Positions 42,672 to 50,217 of a DNA stretch of 54,236 nt are shown here, piece by piece. Position 1 is the stretch's first letter. Each line of letters starts with the position of its first letter. The notes below the pieces were generated by a model. That model searched no databases and was not told where the DNA came from. It saw only the letters and a program-made list of their open reading frames with translations. The DNA lies in contig CANHPZ010000003.1 in the NCBI GenBank assembly GCA_947462725.1, positions 1 to 54,236 on the forward strand, in the 5' to 3' direction. This stretch comes from Flavobacteriales bacterium (GTDB taxonomy: Bacteria > Bacteroidota > Bacteroidia > Flavobacteriales_D > Sanyastnellaceae). Position numbers and translations under genes: made by a program.

Positions 42672-42741
42672 TGCTACTTCTCGCGCGTTTGGCGCTCATC
42701 CAAAAAATCCTTTGGTCGCCATTGCGCTCACTCGCCGATGC
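42622..42741. repeat. Direct repeat R2a (120 bp), copy 1
   Basis: Aligned without gaps to 43618-43737 at an offset of 996 bp, with about seven mismatches. It covers the 3' end of the membrane gene and the start of the following ORF. Confidence 0.93.
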
Positions 42742-43009
42742 TGCAGACCTCACTGCCAATTACCGCGCAACCATTTCAACCGGCGACACCATTGCCCTAT
42801 TTGTGGGGCGCAACAAATTGCTCGATATCCTCAACCAACCCGGCTGCATGGGTGTACGTATCTACTATGGCTTGGACAGCAAAGGCGAAAAACGCATGGT
42901 ACTCGTGGGCGCCGCCGCCAATGAGGATGATATGGAGAAGGGGGTGATTGTGGACGAATTGAATCCGTGTACACATGAATGTAGTTCCGCCAATTCGCTG
43001 AACTCCTAA
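42668..43009 (+). CDS. Small soluble protein of duplicated cassette, copy 2 (chimeric N-terminus)
   Basis: A 113-residue protein. From LADAADL onward it is nearly identical to copy 1, except for the tail NPCTHECSSANSLNS, which keeps the C-x3-C spacing but differs in nucleotide sequence. Its first 21 residues (MMLLLARLALIQKILWSPLRS) are unrelated to copy 1 and come from sequence that normally follows the membrane gene, as seen again at 43664. So the start was replaced at the duplication junction. The ATG overlaps the upstream stop. Whether the hydrophobic N-terminus changes localisation is unknown. Confidence 0.75.
   Translation: MMLLLARLALIQKILWSPLRSLADAADLTANYRATISTGDTIALFVGRNKLLDILNQPGCMGVRIYYGLDSKGEKRMVLVGAAANEDDMEKGVIVDELNPCTHECSSANSLNS
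42728..42960. repeat. Direct repeat R1b (233 bp), copy 2
   Basis: Partner of 41716-41948, six mismatches in 233 bases. It starts at the hybrid junction TCACTCGCCGATGC. Confidence 0.93.
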
Positions 43010-43013
43010 GTCC

Positions 43014-43667
43014 ATGTTGTTTTTACATCTATGTGTTTGGATTACCATTGCGTCTCAATTTATTTGCACCCTATATGGATTTAAAGTTTGGAAGCAACTC
43101 AATTTGACAAGTTTAATGTGGCTTTCGATTTATTTTACTTCCGAATTCATGAGAAGTCTAGTGGGGTTTGTGATGGCAAATTTGGCTATCCGAACTAGCT
43201 TATTCTACCACTACTCTGGACAGTTCTCTGAAACGTTATTATTCGTCTTTGCTCTCACAATTCTTAAAGAAAAGAAATTCCGAGTGTACATATCCATTGC
43301 TTATGGCCTTGCTTTATCGACTTTTGCAATACTTGAATTTCTGAATTTGCCAATCGCTGTAAAAGAGCTCATCAGGTATTCAGAATTTCTAGATATTATT
43401 ATTGGAATAGTTCTTCTTCGTGATCGGTTATTACATCAACAGTTTCTCAACTTTAAGCAAGACCCTTGGTCTGTAATTGCGATGATAATATTGGCAACTG
43501 CATCTGTTTCCTTAATTGCAGTTTGCTCTATGTTTTTTTCAACGGAAAATCGAAATCTAAATAGTGTTCATTATTTTTTCGTATATGTAAATTGTTTTTC
43601 AATTCTTATTCGTTACATCCTCATTACCATTCAACTCAAGAAATTGAAAAATCTCACACTAACATGA
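43014..43667 (+). CDS. Polytopic membrane protein of duplicated cassette, copy 2
   Basis: A 217-residue paralogue of the protein at 42009. By eye about 40% of residues are shared over the body, rising to complete identity in the last 15 residues. It has the same number and order of hydrophobic helices. It begins 4 bp after the second small gene and overlaps a short third-copy ORF by 4 bp. It is AT-rich. The strong divergence next to a nearly identical small gene is striking. The function is unknown. Confidence 0.75.
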   Translation: MLFLHLCVWITIASQFICTLYGFKVWKQLNLTSLMWLSIYFTSEFMRSLVGFVMANLAIRTSLFYHYSGQFSETLLFVFALTILKEKKFRVYISIAYGLALSTFAILEFLNLPIAVKELIRYSEFLDIIIGIVLLRDRLLHQQFLNFKQDPWSVIAMIILATASVSLIAVCSMFFSTENRNLNSVHYFFVYVNCFSILIRYILITIQLKKLKNLTLT

Positions 43668-43737
43668 TGCTACTTCTCGCGCGCTGGGCGCTAATACACA
43701 AAATCCTTTGGTCGCCATTGCGCTCACTGGCCGATGC
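43618..43737. repeat. Direct repeat R2b (120 bp), copy 2
   Basis: Partner of 42622-42741. It ends at TCACTGGCCGATGC, the same 14 bases that begin R1a. Confidence 0.93.
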
Positions 43738-43777
43738 CGAATGCATCTGCCGTCGATGCATATACAGCCTTGCTTGA
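43664..43777 (+). pseudogene. Short ORF at the end of the duplication (third, aborted copy start)
   Basis: A 37-residue frame whose first 25 residues parallel the start of small gene copy 2 (MMLLLARWALIHKILWSPLRSLADA) and which then leaves the family (ECICRRCIYSLA, stop). It is either the ancestral short ORF that followed the membrane gene or a truncated third small gene. It keeps a 4-bp overlap with the upstream stop. It probably has no independent function. Confidence 0.6.
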
Positions 43778-43790
43778 TTAATTTCACACC

Positions 43791-44630
43791 ATGGATATTG
43801 AAAGGTTATTCATCATCGGGAGTATCTCCATTCTGGTTTCGGTGATTGCACTCATCTGGATGTTCTACTCATCGCACGTGAGCAGCAGAACGCTGGTGTT
43901 GCAGCGCGATCAAATTCATAAGCTGGAAATCAAAAGTCTGGAGATGGAAAAGCTCAAATCCATTGCTACTGCAGAGGAAGAACAGATGCGACGCATAGGC
44001 CGATATCTGCACGATGAAGTTGGCGGCAACCTGCACGTGCTGTTGCATCTGCTGGAAAAAACGGATACCACTGCCGAAGCTATCGAAGAGAAACTGCTGC
44101 ACAAAGCCGCAGAAATTACGCGCAAGAGCATTCAATCGGTGCGCATCACTTCGCAAGAACTCGTGCCTTACTTCCTGATCAACTTCGGACTAGAGCGCAC
44201 ATTGCAATCCATGGTCGATGATGCCAATGAACTTCCCCGCATGCACGCCTCCTTCTCGGCTTCCTTGCAGTGGCCGTTGGCACAGCTGCCGCAAGAATCA
44301 GCCATACAACTCTACCGGCTCATGCAAGAGGTGTATTCAAACCTGTTGCGTCACGCCAAACCAACGGAGTTTTCCATGCATATCGCAACCAACAACCAGG
44401 GCTTGCAACTGCGCATCGTGCACAACGGCATGGGACTTTCACAACAGGATTATGAACGCATGCTGCATGCCGGCAAATCGCTAGGGCTGAAGAACATCGA
44501 TTACCGCAAACAACTGCTGAATGGTGCATTGACCTATGAGCGCCAACAAGACCGATCTTTGATTGAAATTGCGATTACAATGCCATCGCTACAATTGCAG
44601 CAAACGACAAACGAAAAAGCCATTGGATAA
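43791..44630 (+). CDS. Sensor histidine kinase (HisKA_3/NarX class) without sensory domain
   Basis: A 279-residue protein. One N-terminal membrane helix (about residues 7-26), a short coiled coil, and a HisKA_3 dimerisation helix with the phospho-acceptor His74 (GRYLHDEVGGNL). The ATPase domain has an N-box (LMQEVYSNLLRHAK, Glu180, Asn184) and a G1 box VHNGMGLS, where His211 replaces the usual Asp, then SLGLKNIDYRKQLL. There is no extracellular or PAS-type input domain. It lies 13 bp after the cassette and overlaps the response regulator, so it pairs with that. Input may come from the cassette membrane proteins. Confidence 0.9.
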   Translation: MDIERLFIIGSISILVSVIALIWMFYSSHVSSRTLVLQRDQIHKLEIKSLEMEKLKSIATAEEEQMRRIGRYLHDEVGGNLHVLLHLLEKTDTTAEAIEEKLLHKAAEITRKSIQSVRITSQELVPYFLINFGLERTLQSMVDDANELPRMHASFSASLQWPLAQLPQESAIQLYRLMQEVYSNLLRHAKPTEFSMHIATNNQGLQLRIVHNGMGLSQQDYERMLHAGKSLGLKNIDYRKQLLNGALTYERQQDRSLIEIAITMPSLQLQQTTNEKAIG

Positions 44631-45297
44631 ACGTAACACATCTATAAAAGTTGTGGTCGTTGACGACCATCCGCTGATGCGCGAAGGCATCGTGTCGCAG
44701 CTGCGCCGCGGCAACGGCATCAAGGTCGTGGGTGAAGCTGCGCATGGCCAAGAACTCTTGCAGCTCTTGGATAGCGTGGCAGTGGACGTGATACTGCTCG
44801 ATTTGCAAATGCCGGGAATGAACGGCCCGCAGTCGCTCATTCAACTCAAATCGAATTATCCAAAAATCAAAGTGCTTGTTTTCTCTATGTTCAACGAGCG
44901 GCGTATGATGCGCGAAATGTTGCGCATGGGAGCCAACGGCTACGTCACCAAAGACATCAGCACCGAACATCTTGTAGATGCCATATATAATTTGCAATTC
45001 CGCGGCTATCATGCACAAGACGATGCCATGCGCCAACTGATTGAGGAGGTCAACCAACAACAGCACAGCAGTGAGCCTGAAGTCTTGCAATACGAGAAAC
45101 TCAGTAAACGTGATTTTGAAGTGCTGAATCTCATTTGCGAAGGACTATCGAGCGACGAAATCGCTCCGCGCTTAAACCTATCCAAGCCAACCATTGACTT
45201 GGTTCGCTCAAGACTTATCGCTCACTTTAGAGCGCGCAATGTGGTGCATCTGGTGGCTGAAGCCATACGATTGGGCGTATTCATTCCCCGAGGCTGA
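44623..45297 (+). CDS. NarL/LuxR-type response regulator
   Basis: The TTG at 44623 is taken as start because it overlaps the kinase stop by 8 bp and gives a normal N-terminus (DKRNTSIKVVVVDDHPLMREG); the frame upstream runs through the kinase gene. This gives 224 residues. The receiver has VVVDDH, phosphoacceptor Asp60 in VILLDLQMPGMNG, and Lys in GYVTKD. The LuxR-type helix-turn-helix (LSKRDFEVLNLICEGLSSDEIAPRLNLSKPTIDLVRSRL) is C-terminal. It is the partner of the upstream kinase. The cassette upstream is a plausible target. Confidence 0.9.
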   Translation: MDKRNTSIKVVVVDDHPLMREGIVSQLRRGNGIKVVGEAAHGQELLQLLDSVAVDVILLDLQMPGMNGPQSLIQLKSNYPKIKVLVFSMFNERRMMREMLRMGANGYVTKDISTEHLVDAIYNLQFRGYHAQDDAMRQLIEEVNQQQHSSEPEVLQYEKLSKRDFEVLNLICEGLSSDEIAPRLNLSKPTIDLVRSRLIAHFRARNVVHLVAEAIRLGVFIPRG

Positions 45298-45366
45298 TCA
45301 ATGTAAGCCCCTGCGTTGGTGACCAACACGGCGCAGTTCCTATCTTGCCGAGCACAACACTACAGC

Positions 45367-47769
45367 ATGCTCAAACGAATTCTGCTCATCACCGTAGCCG
45401 CCTTGCTCTTGCTCATCGGCGGTGCTTATTTCTGGTTGAATCACTCGGCCCCACAGTACACCGGTGATATATCCTTACCTGCCTTGCAACAACCGGTAAC
45501 GGTGCACTTCGACGACTTCGGCATACCGCACATCACTGCAGAAAACAACCACGATCTCTTCATGGCCTTTGGCTATGTGCATGCGCAAGAGCGATTGTTT
45601 CAGATGGAAATGATGCGCAGGGCCGGCAGCGGCACATTGGCCGAGATCATTGGTCAGCCCATGATACAAGTCGACCGCACCTTCCTCACTTTGGGCATGA
45701 AGGAATATGCCGAAGCCTCGGCTGCGCGCCTGGAACAGCAACGTGGCACACCCATGTATTCCGCCATAGAAGACTACTTGGCGGGTGTCAATTATTATAT
45801 TGAGCATGGTCCTACTCCACCCGAGTTCAGCATCATTGGCATCACAAAACGCAAGTTTGAACCCGTCGACCTCTATTATATTACCGGTGCCATGGCTTTC
45901 AATTTTTCAATGGCGCAAAAGACAGAGCCCGCCGTGGATTACATCGCCAAACACTTCGGTGCCGACTACCTGAACCAATTGGGCCTTAAGCACGGTGCCG
46001 AATCATCGATTCCCACAACACCACACGACTCGGCTTATTTCTCGGGCATGCTTGGGTTGGCCCACGTGTTTGAAGCAACAGAATCGCTCTTGCCCTTTGC
46101 AACGCTCAATGGAAGCAATGCGTGGGTAATCAGCGGCAGCAAAACCAAGAGCGGCCAAGTCATCGTGAGCAACGACACGCACATCGGGTATATGGTGCCG
46201 CAGACGTGGTATGAGGCGCATTTGAAATCGCCCGAATTTGAAATGTACGGCCACTACCTGGCGGGTGTTCCGTTGGCCATGATTGGCCGCGACCGCCACA
46301 AGGCGTGGGGCATCACCATGTTGCTCAACGACGATATGGACTTCTATGCCGAGCACACATCAGCCGGCGACAGCACGTTGGTTTTGTATGAAAGTGAGTA
46401 CGAGCCTTGCACGCAAAAGCACTACACCATTCGCGTGAAGGGAGCCGAAGACACGGTGGTGAATGTGCGCGTAACGCGTCATGGCCCCATCATCAACGAC
46501 ATTTTCAAGAACATGCCCGCTGAAACTCCGGTGGCGGTGCAGTGGACCTATACCATGCTCGAGAATAACAACCTCGAAGGTTTGTGGGCGCTAAACACCT
46601 CTACCGACCTGGCATCGTTTGAAAGCGGCGTGAGTATGATTCATGCACCGGGCTTGAGTGTGAATTACGGCGATGCTGCGGGACATGTGGCGTGGTGGGC
46701 CTCTGCACGACTGGTAGAGCGCGGCGACAGCGTGAACAGTTGGACCGTGCTCGATGGCAGTGATGCCAACAACGATTGGAAATCCTTCTATCCATTTGCG
46801 ATGAACCCGCGCTGTATTGATCCCGAGCAAGGCTTCATTTACAGCGCCAACGATTGGCCTGGCAACTTACTTGCGCATGCGGGCGGGCGAGCCGACACGC
46901 TGATGTATCCCGGTTATTACAAGCCGCAGTATCGCGCCGATCGCATCCGTTCGCTCATTGAGCCCGAGAATGCATGGACGCTGGAGAAGATGAAATCGCT
47001 CATCAATGATTCACGCAGCACCGTAGACGCGGAAATTATGCAGCAATGGAATAGGCTACTTGCGCAATCGGAATTGGCGAACGATGAACGTTTCAAGCGC
47101 TTGCAATCCACCATGCAATGGAACGGTGAATATGCACCTGAGCTTGTGGCGCCTACACTCTTCAACCGCATGCTTTACCACACCATGCGTTTGGCGATGG
47201 TGGATGAAATGGGCAGCGAGCTGTTCAAGTTATTCCTCACCACGCATCAGTTTCAGCGCAGCATCAAAGCCATGCACGACTATCCTCAAGGGCCGTGGTG
47301 GGATAACATCAGCACAACAGCAAAAGAAACACAAGCCAACATCGTGTTGGCCGCTTTTGATGCCGCCTATTCCGAGTTGGAAGAAAGCTTTGGACACCGC
47401 CCAGAAGAATGGACTTGGGGAAGATCGGCATATGTAGAAATCAAGCATCCGCTTGGGGAAGTGGCGGCACTGAGTCCCTTGTTCAACATGACCAAGCGAC
47501 CAGTATATGGCGGCAATGAAACCATCCATCAATCCGGATTTTATTTGGACAGCACCAGCTATGCGAAGATCTTTTTCGGATCACAAATGCGCACCATGAT
47601 CGACTTTGCTGATGTAGAGCACGGGCTCAACATAACGCCTGTGGGCCAAAGTGGACACCTCTTAAGTCCACATTACGACGACCAAGCAGAGTTGTATGGC
47701 AAGCGAGAGTTTCGTGAGCAGAACCTAGTGGTGAACCCATCGTGGCGGGTGTTGCGCTTTAGTCGTTAG
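45367..47769 (+). CDS. Penicillin acylase / AHL acylase family Ntn-hydrolase
   Basis: The ATG at 45367 begins a signal-anchor (MLKRILLITVAALLLLIGGAYFWL); the upstream frame is not used. This gives 800 residues, the normal family length. The alpha-chain part has VHFDDFGIPHITAEN and MAFGYVHAQERLFQMEMMRR. The autocatalytic site precedes Ser250 in LNGSNAWVISGSKTKSG, which becomes the N-terminal nucleophile of the beta chain; NDTHIGYMVPQTWYEAHL follows. The enzyme acts in the periplasm or on the surface on amides such as N-acyl-homoserine lactones or beta-lactams; the true substrate cannot be told from sequence. Confidence 0.93.
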   Translation: MLKRILLITVAALLLLIGGAYFWLNHSAPQYTGDISLPALQQPVTVHFDDFGIPHITAENNHDLFMAFGYVHAQERLFQMEMMRRAGSGTLAEIIGQPMIQVDRTFLTLGMKEYAEASAARLEQQRGTPMYSAIEDYLAGVNYYIEHGPTPPEFSIIGITKRKFEPVDLYYITGAMAFNFSMAQKTEPAVDYIAKHFGADYLNQLGLKHGAESSIPTTPHDSAYFSGMLGLAHVFEATESLLPFATLNGSNAWVISGSKTKSGQVIVSNDTHIGYMVPQTWYEAHLKSPEFEMYGHYLAGVPLAMIGRDRHKAWGITMLLNDDMDFYAEHTSAGDSTLVLYESEYEPCTQKHYTIRVKGAEDTVVNVRVTRHGPIINDIFKNMPAETPVAVQWTYTMLENNNLEGLWALNTSTDLASFESGVSMIHAPGLSVNYGDAAGHVAWWASARLVERGDSVNSWTVLDGSDANNDWKSFYPFAMNPRCIDPEQGFIYSANDWPGNLLAHAGGRADTLMYPGYYKPQYRADRIRSLIEPENAWTLEKMKSLINDSRSTVDAEIMQQWNRLLAQSELANDERFKRLQSTMQWNGEYAPELVAPTLFNRMLYHTMRLAMVDEMGSELFKLFLTTHQFQRSIKAMHDYPQGPWWDNISTTAKETQANIVLAAFDAAYSELEESFGHRPEEWTWGRSAYVEIKHPLGEVAALSPLFNMTKRPVYGGNETIHQSGFYLDSTSYAKIFFGSQMRTMIDFADVEHGLNITPVGQSGHLLSPHYDDQAELYGKREFREQNLVVNPSWRVLRFSR

Positions 47770-47779
47770 GTGGATTAGC

Positions 47780-47848
47780 CACGAATTCACGAATAGATTA
47801 AGTGGATACGGATGAACGATTTGTTATTGTGGACACGAATTCACGAAT
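47780..47848. repeat. Direct repeat CACGAATTCACGAAT
   Basis: The 15-bp sequence occurs at 47780-47794 and again at 47834-47848 in the gap between convergent genes. Each copy is itself two overlapping ACGAAT units. Similar ACGAAT-rich repeats are common in intergenic DNA of this phylum, as far as I recall. Confidence 0.7.
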
Positions 47849-47939
47849 CAGTTTTCCGTGTACTAATCGATTTCCCGAATCTTCGACGGGCAGCAGTGCG
47901 GCGTTGCACGAATGCTCTTCGAATGCAAGTGTGACTCCG

Positions 47940-48776
47940 TTACTCGCCGGCCGGGCGAAGCAGCTTCATGAGGTGCTTGCTTTGCGAGAGTTTGCGCACA
48001 TCGGGATTGCGCTTTTTCTTCTTGGTGGCAATCACTTCGCGCTCGGCAGTGCTGCTGAGCGTTTCCTTCTTTTTACTATCCTTTGATGCAGCCGTGCCTT
48101 GTACCATGGCCGGCGCAGCTGCGGTCGATTCTTCCTTTGCTGTCATAGCTTTTTCGACCATCATGTCTTCTACTGCAGGCGCCTCGTTGTAATCAACGGG
48201 TGCTTCTACATCATCGCTTTCTTGGGCGGTGAGGATCACGCTCTTTACGGTTTCCTCGCGCTCATAGAGTTCGTATACCGCTTCGGGCGCTGGAGGTATT
48301 TCTGCAGGTTGCAGCGATGCGTAGAGTTGCTCCGCTTCCGATGGCATCACCACCGCAGCAGTATCGGGAACTACTGGCACAATCGGCGCGACGGTCGGTT
48401 GCGGTTCTTTCACCTCGGCTGTTTCGATGTTCTTCCAAAACGGAGCAAAGAAGATGGCTGCAAATCCAACCACTAGGGCAGCAATGGCCCAACCCATCCA
48501 TGGTGCAAACCGCGGACGATAGCCGCGCTCGCGCTCGGCATGTTCGGCAAACCCGTGCATCAACGCTGTATGCAACGACTCCGGCGGTTCTTGCATTTCA
48601 TTGTCAAACGACAGCTCATGCATCTGCAACAGCATTTCGCGCATGGAGGTATACTCAGCCTCATCCTGCACATGCTGCAAAATGAAAGACCGCTCCTCCG
48701 GGAGTAGCTCATCAAAGCGCTTGCTCATCAGCAAGGCTTCGATGTCTTCGTGACGATATGTATCGTTTTCGTTCAT
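47940..48776 (-). CDS. Probable membrane anti-sigma factor
   Basis: The ATG at 48776 overlaps the sigma gene stop by 4 bp; the longer frame lies inside the sigma gene. This gives 278 residues. The cytoplasmic N-terminus (~1-85) has a helical EDIEALLMSKRFDELLPEERSFILQHV segment, the usual place for sigma binding. One membrane helix (about residues 92-110) follows, then a Pro/Ala/Glu-rich linker and a basic C-terminal tail (KKKKRNPDVRKLSQ). The role is inferred from topology and from coupling to the ECF sigma gene. The usual anti-sigma zinc motif is not present. Confidence 0.78.
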   Translation of the reverse strand: MNENDTYRHEDIEALLMSKRFDELLPEERSFILQHVQDEAEYTSMREMLLQMHELSFDNEMQEPPESLHTALMHGFAEHAERERGYRPRFAPWMGWAIAALVVGFAAIFFAPFWKNIETAEVKEPQPTVAPIVPVVPDTAAVVMPSEAEQLYASLQPAEIPPAPEAVYELYEREETVKSVILTAQESDDVEAPVDYNEAPAVEDMMVEKAMTAKEESTAAAPAMVQGTAASKDSKKKETLSSTAEREVIATKKKKRNPDVRKLSQSKHLMKLLRPAGE

Positions 48777-49393
48777 GCCAGTGCGTCCAACATTAACAAA
48801 CAAGCCATCCAAATGGCAATGCCTTCGAATGCTTTCAATTTTGTGTTTAGTTCCTTCAACAAATAAAAGAGTCGTGACTTCACCGTTCCCTCACTCACGC
48901 TCATGATTTCACTTATTTCAATGATGCTTAATTCCTGCACAAATCGCAATTCAAACGTCTGACGTTTCACCTCATCGAGTTGTGATAAAACTCCGGCGAG
49001 CTTCTCCATGAATGTCTTACGATCCATATCCTTTTGCGCCACAGGCTTGGTGGTGTTGCTCACCGTTGCCTTCAACGTTTGCTGCGCTTCCTTGCGCACT
49101 TCCACTTTGGCGTATTCATTTTTGCACATGTTGTGTGCAATGCTGTAGAGCCATGTTTTGAACGGGCGTGATGGATCATACAGGTGTGGCTTCTGAAATA
49201 CCTTGGTAAAAAGTTCCTGCGTAAAGTCGCGCGCCTTCTCCTTGTCTTTCCACAGCATGCGCAAGAAATAGTTGAACATCAATTTTCCATAGCGACCATA
49301 CAATTCTTCAAACGCCCGCTGGTTGTGCTGGCCTACGAGCATCATCAGTTGCTCGTCGTGCTCATGCTGGTATGGACGTTTGCCGAGTATCAT
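48773..49393 (-). CDS. ECF-family RNA polymerase sigma factor
   Basis: A 206-residue sigma factor. Region 2 is FEELYGRYGKLMFNYFLRMLWKDKEKARDFTQELFTKVFQ with RPFKTWLYSIAHNMCKNEY; region 4 is LDEVKRQTFELRFVQELSIIEISEIMSVSEGTVKSRLFYLLKELN. After region 4 there is a hydrophobic end (IAIWMACLLMLDALA) that is unusual for a soluble sigma factor. It lies 5 bp after the secreted-protein gene and overlaps the anti-sigma gene. The regulon is unknown. Confidence 0.92.
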   Translation of the reverse strand: MILGKRPYQHEHDEQLMMLVGQHNQRAFEELYGRYGKLMFNYFLRMLWKDKEKARDFTQELFTKVFQKPHLYDPSRPFKTWLYSIAHNMCKNEYAKVEVRKEAQQTLKATVSNTTKPVAQKDMDRKTFMEKLAGVLSQLDEVKRQTFELRFVQELSIIEISEIMSVSEGTVKSRLFYLLKELNTKLKAFEGIAIWMACLLMLDALA

Positions 49394-49398
49394 GCGGT

Positions 49399-50154
49399 TT
49401 ACTTCATGCCGGGGATTTGTTCCTTCTCACCTATACTCTTCGCTATGGTGGCGTATTCTCGTTTGGTGTTTATTAAGAATACTGACTTCGGACTTGTTTC
49501 CGCGAGGTAGTTAGCGAGAAGTGCCAATGGCATCAGGTAATTCGCGTTGAGCGAATAACCGGAGTCGAGATGATTCTTTGAGCAGTTCTTCCACCAATTC
49601 GGATAAAGTCCCTTCACGTTGGCGATAGGATTTGGGCTGCACTTGAATGCCAGTCCCGTACAATAGAGCTGTTGCTCAAGCGCATCAATCATGATGGTAG
49701 GAGCAGCTAATGAAATGTATATGGGATAGGTAGCAGATAGCTGACGCACGATTTCCACCGGTGTACCTTGGACCTTGTATGCTTGCGATATCCACTGCAC
49801 AAAAGACGGGTCTTCCAACCAGGCGGCTTGAATCACCTGTATATCCGGACGAAAAGCACGCACTTGCTGCAGTGTTATCAACGGGTAAGTATCGCCCTTG
49901 CCTCCTGTGATGAGCAATGCGTTCTGCTCCACACTTTCCATCAGGTTCAATGCGTATTCGAGCATTTCGGGGCCATAGGCCGTGATGGAAGCGAGTTGCA
50001 CCGCGTGCTTACTCACATCGGCCGACTCATGGCGCAGGCAAGCCTCTTTGAGTTGTTGCTCCAACTTGGTGACATCGTTAGCAGCAGGCGCATGCTGGGC
50101 AAGGCCACTGCACGACATCCACAACCACACGACAAGAGCAATTTGTGATTTCAT
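49399..50154 (-). CDS. Secreted protein with a DUF2723-like motif
   Basis: The ATG at 50154 is preferred to the TTG at 50160; it gives 251 residues with a signal peptide (MKSQIALVVWLWMSCSGLAQ). The mature part has QNALLITGGKGDTYPLITLQQVRAFRPDIQVI, which resembles the NAIL(F)TxGDNDTYPLxYLQE motif that follows the membrane domain in DUF2723 proteins, here without any membrane domain. It is the first gene of the operon with the ECF sigma and anti-sigma genes. It may sense or bind an envelope glycan or lipid, but that is a guess. Confidence 0.72.
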   Translation of the reverse strand: MKSQIALVVWLWMSCSGLAQHAPAANDVTKLEQQLKEACLRHESADVSKHAVQLASITAYGPEMLEYALNLMESVEQNALLITGGKGDTYPLITLQQVRAFRPDIQVIQAAWLEDPSFVQWISQAYKVQGTPVEIVRQLSATYPIYISLAAPTIMIDALEQQLYCTGLAFKCSPNPIANVKGLYPNWWKNCSKNHLDSGYSLNANYLMPLALLANYLAETSPKSVFLINTKREYATIAKSIGEKEQIPGMK

Positions 50155-50217
50155 GTACAATCAAATTAACGACAAATCGTAAGGTGTTACAGATGACCTT
50201 CGTCGGGGTTCAAACAA

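Noticed and set aside
41683-43777. Duplicated cassette as an insertion sequence
   Set aside because: No transposase and no terminal inverted repeats; the junctions fit recombination at a 14-bp homology instead.
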